From: Antedon mediterranea
Taxonomy: Eukaryota; Echinodermata; Crinoidea; Comatulida; Antedonidae
Direction of reading: 5' to 3'
Length of the DNA: 64,000 nt
NCBI RefSeq assembly: GCF_964355755.1
Contig: NC_092671.1
Span: forward strand, 26,594,070-26,658,069
In this document: positions 48,268-58,800 of the stretch, one piece after another
How positions within the stretch are numbered: position 1 is the stretch's first letter
Layout of the letters: the number at the start of each line of letters is the position of its first letter
Translations under genes and position numbers: made by a program
The notes under the pieces: generated by a model
Told to the model about the DNA's origin: nothing
Seen by the model: only the letters and a program-made list of their open reading frames with translations
Database searches by the model: none

Positions 48268-51200
48268 TACCTCTTGCTTAAAACTCCTAAAATCAAAACG
48301 ATCGAAAGGCCATGCTTTCACAGTCTGTATTCATACTGAAAATCAAAATCTCTACTGCTCTACGAAAGGTTTCCGTCCTCGCTGAGCTCGCCTTAGGACA
48401 CCTGCGTTACCATTTGACAGATGTACCACCCCAGTCTCCAGAGCGGGTTGCGCGACAAGTCGCGCTTAACGCTAGAATCATGGACCCGGTGGGCCCGCTT
48501 CCCGCATCACCCGATAAGTAAAGAGACGAAAGTAGTGGTATTTCACCGGCGGCGTGAGCCTCCCACCTATTCTACACCCCTCATGTCTCTTCACAAGGTC
48601 AGACTAGAGTTAAGCTCAACAGGGTCTTCTTTCCCCGCTAATTCTGCCAAGCCCGTTCCCTTGGCTGTGTTTTCGCTAGATAGTAGATAGGGACAGTGGG
48701 AATCTCGTCCGTCCGTCACTAATTAGATGAAGAGGCATTTGGCTATTGGATGTCCGTGGACATTACACGTAATAAAGCTGTACCGTGTCGTGTAGGCTGG
48801 AAAAAAAAAGTGAGTGATGGGGTGTACTTGGCGCGCAACTGAGTGTGGTGGAATCACAGAGAGCTTCGCTCCGATCGTTGATGCAGCCGTCACCCGTATC
48901 ACACACGCAATTTAAGGGGCGTGACTCTCAGGGAGACATCTCCCACTCGCTGGGATCGGTTGCTGGGCTACCGATGGCTCCGAACAGTTGTCTTAGTGTT
49001 TCATAAATGCATTGAAGTATGTATAGAGCCTTTTTTTTTCGGTTTAATTCCACCGTATCGCTTCTTGTTAAATGAAACGGCTCCGGGAGCACCGAAGATG
49101 CATCCTTCTGCAGATACGGTTAAGACTTTGTGCAGTTTCTTAATAGCGTCGCACATCATTGGGTACCGTACTTTGTTTCTTTGCAGCCTTGGGTTTTGGT
49201 CAGTGTGTTACTGTGTGCTTTGTATGGGACGGCGATGTCTAGGATGTATGCGTGGTTCGAATTTGTATCTATTGCAATGATGTCTGGTTTCAAGTTGCCG
49301 GCTGTTGTAGTAATCAGAGGTTCTATGTGTATGTTTTCGCTTCCGTAATGTGTTTGCAGAAAGCGTACAATTTGGTTGCATATAGTGTTATGTCTTTTGA
49401 TCCTCTCGTTCTTGACGACCGGGCATCGCTGCAGTATGTGGGATGTAGTCTCGGTTGACGATTTACAATGGCGACAGGAGGTATTGCCGCCTGTGTATGA
49501 AAGGTTATTCCTACACGAAAGAGTTTTGGCACGAAGAGCCAGCGCCTTCGTATAGTAATCTTCCTTCAAGATGTTGGGGTTTTTCATCCAGTTTGTTGCA
49601 GCAGGATGGTTGAAGGCCTCACATCCTTTACCTTGTCTGGTGATCTTATGTTGACGTTGTCTTTCTTTGAATGTTTCGCTAATTTTTGCAATGACTGTCT
49701 TGTTGTCTGCTTCAAACTCCAGTAACTTTAAAGCACCGGCGGTCTTTCTCAGCTGGTTCTGGATGATGTTCGACGCATACAGTGATTTAATTGCAATTTC
49801 ACTTGATTTTTGTCCTAGATATTTTGCTGTTTTTCGATTAGAGGAATGATTGGGATGGTGTTCTCATTTACTCGCCAATCGATGTCGTCATAGGAATTAG
49901 TTTCTTGACATGACGGACTCTGACTCTGTTAGTTTTGGTACTTTCCATTACCGCAGATTTTGTTGCGTTAATTTTCATGAATCTTTTGTTGAAGAAACCG
50001 CTACAGTGTGAGAGGTGTGTCGAGAGGCCTTCTTTGCTTTCTGCAAGGAGGACTAACTCATCGACGAAGGCGAAGGAGTTGTGTTTGGATTGATATCCTT
50101 CCAAACCAATATGAGTCGGTGAGGTGTCAAGAACTTCGCCCAGAACTAAATTGAATAGGAGTGGACTTGTGTAGATGTCGGTGTACATGGAGGAAGTGTG
50201 TGTAAGCAATAGCGGTGTCTGGGCCTTCGTTGTGTAAAGGAACATTGTTCAGAATGTGTCTGGCTAAAGTATGTTTGCTTCTACCATACACGTATTGGTG
50301 TATGGGATAGAGAACTTTCTTCTTTTGCCCACGAGACGCGTCTTCCGGGACGTTTGGTATGTTCTGTTGTTTACGCGGATATTTACGTTTTTCGCCAGTA
50401 AGTGACTAAGGTAAGTCTAGGGTGTTGTTGGTGTTTAAAGCAGTTTCGATTAGCATCATTAGGGAGTCTTAAATTTCAGAGGTATCGGCCTCTTTGACAA
50501 TAGGTTCTACTTCTGGTCTTTCAGTTTCGTTGCTTCGGATATCTGCCTGAAAAGATATGACCCATGTCTTTATAGCTATCCTTCTTTCTCTGGATTCTGT
50601 ACTTTGGTATTCAGAACTTTCTTAATTTCCATATTAATGAATTTAGTCGTCGGGGGCAGATTAGCTTCTATACGGGCCATTATTGCCACGTCTTCGTTTG
50701 ACCATCTGTTTTTCAACGATTCCGCCACACTTGGAGCATGAATAGCTGATGGACGATCCGTGGTTATTAATGTGCTTCCGTATCTTTGGATGATTGGTCA
50801 CATTCTTCTTACACAAGGCGCATGTGTATGTTGAAGTGTCCGACAGGTATATCAATGTTTTTATTTATTTATTTATTTATTCAGGTATAAAACACATATA
50901 CAAAACAGCAGCCATTGGCATGTTATGTCAATAGCGCTTCCATGTCCGCGAGGGTACATCTATATATAAATTTACGTAAGGGCAAAATTCGGTAAATCGC
51001 GCCTTACTTTTAGAATTTTTACTCGATGGTATATAAAGTTGGTTCGTACTTTCGGTACTGATTTTAACCACCTGATGTAACCCTGTTTACTAATTAAATT
51101 AAGTTAGATAATTAGTTATTGACGATTAAAACGAATTTAGGTTCAACGATTTGCCCCAAATAGGGGTGTTTTCCGATCGTGGTATACACTGTCTAATGGA

Positions 51201-52785
51201 TGTCCATCTTGAAAAATACCCGCCACAAAAATGCGAGGATACTTCGCACTTTCCTATCTCCTCCTACGATAATTATTTTTAATAGCTGAAAACCGGTTGA
51301 ACAGCTCGAGTACAGTATCATAATGTTGAAGACAGGCCGATTTTCTTAAAAAAATACTATTTTGATAGATTTAATATACGTTTATACAAATGTATTGATT
51401 TGCGATGAATGGAACATTCCAATCTCTGTGTCGTTCCACAAGTGTCTATTCCCTCAGGCGTCGTAAAGGAAAGTACTGTATACTCATAACAGAAATTCGA
51501 TCCATTTTTTTTTTCAATCTGTGCTGCAGAGGTTGGATATAATGTTTTTTTTTACGGATAATGAGCTAGTGCTAGCGTTTTCAGTCGCCGTATATTATGT
51601 ACAAATCTTTATTATTGCAGTTCAACCACCCACATCATCACCCTTCCCTCACTGGCATGAGTAGCGTTCCCGGTAGCGTTGTAAAGCCATAGTAGAGCAC
51701 GATAGGCCTATACGGTGCATCATATGCCCTAAACGCAAAACAACTTTGGTGGGTAGGGTAGGAACCAACTTAAGTATGACTTGGCTCTAAGAAACAATTG
51801 AAACCCATTAGGCCTACTAATTAAGTTGAGTTAGATAATTTAATATTTATTGACGATTAAATCGAATTTATGATTTTCCCCGAACAGAGGTGGTTTTCAC
51901 AAATTGTTTTACATTATATAAACATACACGTTGTAGTGATGTATCGTTACCTGTACTGCTATTTCAATCTACTAGGACGGTGATACTGATAGTTTCAACA
52001 AAGTATTACATCGCAATGTTTTACTGTGTTTAGTGGTATATTATTTGTAAAACATGAAAACAATTAATATTTTGTTACTAAATGGATAAAGCATATATTT
52101 AAAAATTGTTCCTCTTTGCACCCATCCTCTTCCCCATCCCTCAACCCTAATGTTACATACAAAACACAAATTAAGTTTGTTTAAATTTGACTTAAACATA
52201 TTGGTCTCATTTTGTGACAAGTTTCTCTTTCGAAAGTAATTCCCAGGGTGCTAATTTTAGTTGAGTACATAAATCAGTGTCTATTTATTCGTTCCTGTAA
52301 ACGACATGTATTATTGTACGTACATTTGAAATCGTCAGTTTTTTAACGCTGAAATTATTATGTATTCGAGAACCATCTGTGGGCACGACCTAGATGGTAC
52401 GCGAGCGAAGCGAGCGTACCATCTAGTTTTTATAAAATTCTTTATTAAACAAAATAATTTGAAAAAAAACAGAAACAGGATTTGTCAATATAAAAATATA
52501 CAAACACTATATTTACAGTCCTGATAAAGGCGCTTGGTTTTGCGCCAATGGATTCATGATGGTACAACAATGCGGCTGTATCGATGGATACGCCGCACTG
52601 GAGAATTGGTTTTAGATTAGCCTGTCCTGTCTAAGTCGCCCGAAGTGTGAGAATGCAGTTCAGCTGCTAGCTGGTGTAGACGTTACCCAGGGTGAACCGA
52701 AGAATTTGCTAGGAGGCTTATAAAATATAAGTTTAGAGCATTGTATAAATTCTCTGACGTGAAGGTATGCATTCGATCACCCCAC

Positions 52786-52818
<33 letters not shown>

Positions 52819-55800
52819 TGCTTCGTTGAATTTCTTAACTTTGACATTCAGAGCACTGGGCAAAAATCACATTGTGTCAATGCCATGGTTGTGGACATCG
52901 CAATGCTTTGTTTAAATTAGACAGTCGGATTCCCTTATCCGTACCAGTTCTAAGTTGACTATTTGGCCCCGGCCGAAGCGACCCCGAAAGAACGCCAAGC
53001 CAGGAAGGTCCACGGAATGGGCCCGGCACTAGTCACGGCACACACCCGGTCCCACTTCACTTCCCGGCCCGACCGACCCAGCCCTTAGAGCCAATCCTTT
53101 TCCCGAAGTTACGGATCTAATTTGCCGACTTCCCTTACCTACATTGTTCTATCGAGCAGAGGCTATTCACCTTGGAGACCGGCTGCGGTTATGGGTACGA
53201 GCCGAGGCAATAATCAGTCGGTGTCTCTCGAATTTCCAAGGGCCAACGGAAGCACACCACACACCGCAAGAGCCGCGGTGCTTTACGGGCCCGCAGCCCC
53301 TATCTCCGGGCGAACCGATTCCAGAGTGCCCGACCATTACAAAGAAAAGACAACTTATTCCGTGGCTCCCGCCAGCGTCTCCGAGTTCATTTGCTTTGCA
53401 GCACTGGCTGCACGGGGCAGCGCCTTCTGCCTTCGGGTTAAGGAATATTGACCCAATTCCCTTTCGCACGAGAGGCCTATGCCACCGCTCGGAAAGGAAC
53501 TACCCTATAGCTTAGGATCAACTGACCCATGTGCAACGACTGTTCACATAGAACCCTTCTCCACACTTGGCCCTCAAGGCTCTCACTTGAATATTCGTCT
53601 GGGATTACCTCCCAGGCGGGGGTTACCTCCTCTTCCCCGACGCCCGGGTATAGGCGGCACGATCAGCGCCATCCATTTTCATGGATTTTTTCATACTATT
53701 GCTTTTGAAATACAACAGCGCCACCTATTTTGTACTTTCGCCACGATTGAATGTTATGACTGGTTTCGCGATGGAAGTACATTTTTGGAGAGATATATAT
53801 ATGTACTAATTACTAAGATCAAAAAGGCATTTAAATCAGCTTTAGATCGTTTGTAGGATTTTGATTAATTATTGGGAACATCTCAACAAGCGTAGATGAG
53901 TTCCAGTTGCCTGTCGAAGTTTTGTATTTGGTATTGCAGCAATTGCTGCCTTTCAACCTAGCTAGTAGGCCTAGCCTAGGCCTGTTAGTATTAGGCCAGG
54001 CCTACAAGTTTTAGCTATAGTAGGTGTGTTTTTAAAATCCATGTAAATATATATTATTAAAAACCAAATGTTACTGTTTTAATCAATGTGAATCAAATGT
54101 AGGCCTTGGAACTTTTATTTTATAAAACAAATAATGTTTTATATTTGTCATCAACTTGGCTTCGCCTCCGTGAAATATAACCTTTCATCATTTGCCATTA
54201 TTTGTACCATTACACTCATAAACATTCCTTATTTGTATATTATTTGAGCACTGTTTTAAGGTAATTTCGTTAAAATGTCAAGTCAATTACTAGACACCGA
54301 GGCTTATACATACAGTAGTTATTGGTTGACTAGCCTCATTTTTATTTATATGCCATGCTAGTAAAATTAGAAAGTATTTGATTTTATACCATAGCTGTCT
54401 TATTTTTTATTTATTTATAATTATATATAGCACCAATTCTTATATTTTATATTTCATCAACAATTTCTTATTATTTCAATATTCCTTTAGGTACCATAAT
54501 GGAGATATGTACATAGGTTGTTTCACTGATAACATGCGCCACGGACATGGTGTATTAGATTGTAGATCCCCCTCAAGTTTATACATCGGGGAATGGCAGA
54601 AGGACAAGAAGCAGGGTTATGGTGCTATGGAAGACAGTCAACGAGGGGAGAAGTACATGGGTGGTTGGCAGGATGGGTACAGACATGGAAAAGGGCTTGT
54701 TATCACTCTTGAAGGCCTCTATTATGAAGGAAACTTTTCACAGAATAAACTCACAGTACGTGTGTTGGTATTTGGATCTTATCATTTCATCATAATTAGC
54801 TGGTTACATATTGTCTAACATGTTGATTATATTGTAAAAATGAATATTGTAATTAGCAAAAGTATTAATAATTGTCCTTAACTGAAAACTGAGTAAATGT
54901 TGATTGGTCCCTCAACGGGCCCACTGCAGCCAGCAGTGCAGCGCCTACCAGATCAGTACACTAGTAGACGATCCCTACTATTTTCGAATAGTGTACCAAG
55001 TTCCTTAACATGCACACAGGATCACCAGCTTTATGTCCCATCCAAACGATGAGACAATAAGAGTAAGGCATCTTTCCTAAATACACACTTTGTATTGTTA
55101 AGATAGGCTCGAACCCATGTATATCTCGTGTTAGTCCGATTCCTCTATCATTACACCATTACCCTTCGGTCCATACAGCACCCGTCACACTCCTGAACAA
55201 TCTCTCATCCGAGAACTCAACTGGGCCCACTTTCCTTAACACCGGTTCTCGTCAGATCACCGGTGTTTCAATGCAGTATGGCAGTGGGACAGAACACAGT
55301 GCTTGGAATAAATTGATCTATCTTTGATATGAATTTGTTTGTATTAGGGTGTTGGTATTTTAGCAACAGAAGATGGCACTTGTTATGAGGGAGAATTGTC
55401 ATCTGGTCCCACACTAAATGGCAAGGTAAGTTGAATATTAATAGGTAAACAATTAAAAGGAAGAAAAAAGCCCCAAAAAATAATATTATAATAATTTGTT
55501 GGACCTTAGAAACCTCTTAGGAAAATTTACAACATTTATGTACTTTCAATGAAGTTATTATATTATACTTGTGACTGCAAACAACTGAGCTGAGTTCCAG
55601 AATAGCAGCTACTGTATCTATCATCTTGTGTAGGGTTCAAACTTAAGTGGATGGCTGGTTGCATAAATTTGTTTTCCTATCATGTCAGAAGGTTATTTGT
55701 TTGGCCGAATGGTATAGATATTAATCAATGGAACTGGAGCCCTGGGTTTGCCATCAACAACATCCAAGTTTTTTCAATAGTTGAGATAGATCATTTAGAG

Positions 55801-58800
55801 GATTGATCATGTACTTCCAACTTGTTTGTATTACTTTTTAAACATCATTATTATGATGAATAATAAAAGATGTAAAACCATTATTCAAAGTCCTTTGTGT
55901 AAATTGGATCTAGGGTACACTGACTTTACCAAATGGTGACTATATAAATGGTTCTTTTACTGGACTGTGGGGAGATGGAGTGAAGGTCAACGGTGTGTTT
56001 AGCAAGGCAGCTGAAGAATACGATGTATCAAGGTAAATTTAATATTTTGTCCTCACACAATTTAAAAAATAGTCTTACAAAATGTAAATTGAGCATGTGA
56101 AAGCAAACCAGAATAGGTCGTTAGTCTTTAAAAATCTTAATTTTACATTTGTATGTATGAATCTGCTGTTAGCCATTTTTTTCGGTATAAAATATGTTCA
56201 GCCTGTCTCAGTTGTTTTCGCAACTAAAGCTCTGTCTACACTGTGAAACTAGTTTGATGTGCCCAAATATGGTAGTGATATACCCATATATGGTAGCGAT
56301 ATGACATCATGTCCATATATGGGCACATCATATTTGTTGTCACATAAATTTTAATAGTGTAGCCAGAGGTTTTGATGTATTAAGAAGATAAGAAGCAGGC
56401 ACTCAATGCACTCTACATAAATTCATGAAAAAAGGAAATGGAAAAATTGTTGGATAATGAAAAGGCTTGTTGGAAATGCTTGGTTTTAAAAGAGTTCAAA
56501 TTAAAATTGGTAAGGAACCCATCAATTTTGATCTGCCATTACATTCAGACATCATTATAAGTAGATCAGGAAGGGTTAGACTGACACAGGAAAAATATCC
56601 CCAAACCGTTTCAGATTTTCACCAATGTACATAGCATGCAATTTATTTAACAAAAACTTTTCAAGATAGTCACTTGTATCATTTGTATTTATTTATATAG
56701 TTATCACATCGTATTATTTATTCTACTCAGGTACAAAACATATCTCAAAATTGTTAACAATTTTGACAATAAAGTTACAAGATAAGTATGGCCATACCAT
56801 ATGTACAGTAGCTTCCTAGTCCTTGGAGTCACAAGCTAAACAACAAATGTTTGTTTTACAGAAAATTAGGGCAGTTTACAATAAATGCTGCATCTAAGTG
56901 GGAGGATCTATTTGGTCAATGCAGAGCTGCCATTGGCTGGCAAGAAAATGTGGCACAAGATACAGACAAGGCATGGGATATGGTGGCAGTGTCAATGAAC
57001 AATGCTAAGATTCTACTGGAGAGAGAAAGGTAATCTATATTATAAGATAGAGAAATTGTACATTTGTTCTTTTACAAATTGTTCCTATTGCACATATCCA
57101 TACACATGGCCGCAATTGTACTTTGAATGCTTATATGAGGTTTCTGCCATTTTGGAGCTAAGTTAGCTGCCAAAATTGGGGTCACTTTAGATTGTCCCTA
57201 CTGCACGTATCCATACACATGTGGTATTATAATGGCTACAATTGTACTGAGAATGTGTGTAAGAAACTTGAACATTATACACCATCTTGCATTGCATCCA
57301 ATATAGCAGCCAAAATCGGGTATAAATATCCCACTTACAGCATGGCAATAGGAGGTTTTATAAATTAATACTTTTGTTCTTTTTTACAGGCAAGGCAAAG
57401 GACTACCTAGTTGTCGAGTAGATTGTGCTGGGTTAGACATGATTCCTAAAATTAACAGACAGAAGTTGACTGAGGTAGATCTTAAAACTATTCAAGGGTA
57501 TCTAGAAAAGGTATTATAGTAACAAAATACTAATCATCATAAAGGAAATCATTTAATATAGATCATTCATTTCATGAAAGTAGTGTTTTACATTTAATCA
57601 AAGAAGAAAGAAACTTTGTAAAAAAAGTGACAGCACCCTCTTTGACTTTTTTCTGGTCTGCAACGTCTTTATTATTTGACAAAACTTTCAGATTCATTTG
57701 TCAGACTGGCACCGCTAGTCACTAGAAAAAAAACCACTATAGACCCTGCGGTAAAAATTATAGTTAGCATGACTAGAGCAACATCAGCCTGTCAAACGTC
57801 TCAATTTAAAAATAGTGCAACTAAAACAACCATAACTATTTTTTTTCAAATTCATAAAATACTACTACAGTATTGAGCTTAGTGAAATTTCCACAACATT
57901 TTTATACCTATATATTTCAACATATCCTTGATTTCTAAAATTTGTGTACATACTTAGGTTGATTTAAATCAGCTTTCATTTTTCATCTTTCCAAAATTAA
58001 ATGGTGATTAAGTTGTATAGTATACCAATTTGTTCAATTTACTGTAGGCTCAATATACATATAAAATTATGGAAAAATTAAAAACATCATTTGGTTAATG
58101 TTGTTTTTTTCACTGCTAAATGACTAACAAATACCATTATCTTTTTATCGACCATTGCTTTATCGTAGCTAAAGTACAGTACTTTTTTTTTATATGTTAT
58201 TATCAATTATGTTAAAATTATGTTAAAATTATGTTTGCTAGGCTTTCAACTCCAGGTTACATCCACTTGGAAAGCTGATTGATAACCTGGTTCATGCATT
58301 CACTAATACCTACCTCGGCATAGGTGCACATCGACGTCTTTTGCCTTATGCCGTCGAAGAAATTAAATCATTTGTCAACAGACTCCATGATATTGTCAAG
58401 TTAGTACACTCTTTTTATAATACTGTATTAGAATAAACATCCAAGAATAAAAAGTTACACAAATAATGAATGTGGAGAATATTTAAGACAGTCTGGTCTT
58501 TAAGAAATGAAAATATTCTGGCCATTCAACAAATATTGCCTACAAAAATAAGCCTAGCTAAGCCAGGCCTAAATACCGTCCACGATAGGACATTCACCAC
58601 GAGCAACTTGGGTAGTGCATTGTTTCTCTTTTTATCATAATTTACCATAAGTTCTTATTTTTTTTCTAATTTATGGAATGGTTCATTTGTTTAATTTCTT
58701 AGAGTTCTCTTTCCAAGTTTACCTGGTGGTAACAATAATTGCAATGGAGAAACCAAAACACATAGTCCACATGTAGATGCGAATCCTGAACTGTCTTATT

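Larger units (their letters stand above)
48746..52785 (-). mobile_element. Decayed R2 non-LTR retrotransposon in 28S rDNA
   Basis: Both boundaries fall at the classical R2 site: minus-strand 28S ends ATGACTCTCTT at 52786 and resumes TAGCCAAATGCC at 48745; the intervening AAGG is missing at the 5' junction, a common R2 feature. Inside, minus-strand fragments appear in R2 order: two N-terminal zinc fingers (50661-50855), a reverse-transcriptase piece (49868-50245) and the C-terminal CCHC plus restriction-like endonuclease (49156-49587). The fragments lie in three different frames and the coding region is far shorter than a full R2 (~1,000+ residues), so the element is dead. It is split by another insertion at about 50862-52425; sequence at 52430-52785 would be the R2 5' UTR. 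Confidence 0.85.
44600..56032 (+). other. ALS2 exons for the MORN repeats
   Basis: Exons 44528-44818 (end), 45993-46058, 46373-46474, 54491-54755, 55348-55425 and 55914-56032 encode about eight MORN motifs, for example [108 protein letters not shown] and [13 protein letters not shown]. In alsin these repeats support dimerisation and membrane binding. An 8-kb intron (46475-54490) full of foreign DNA splits this block. Confidence 0.92.

Noticed and set aside
48134-48690. Open frames of 69-89 codons
   Set aside because: Located in the 28S fragment; rRNA artefacts.
44879-52425. A single 7.5-kb transposon bounded by the inverted copies
   Set aside because: ALS2 exons and the 28S/R2 block lie between the copies, and one copy is nested inside the R2, so they are two independent insertions.
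53122-53856. Plus- and minus-strand open frames of 100-125 codons
   Set aside because: They lie in 28S rRNA sequence, which is stop-poor and GC-rich, and match nothing as proteins.
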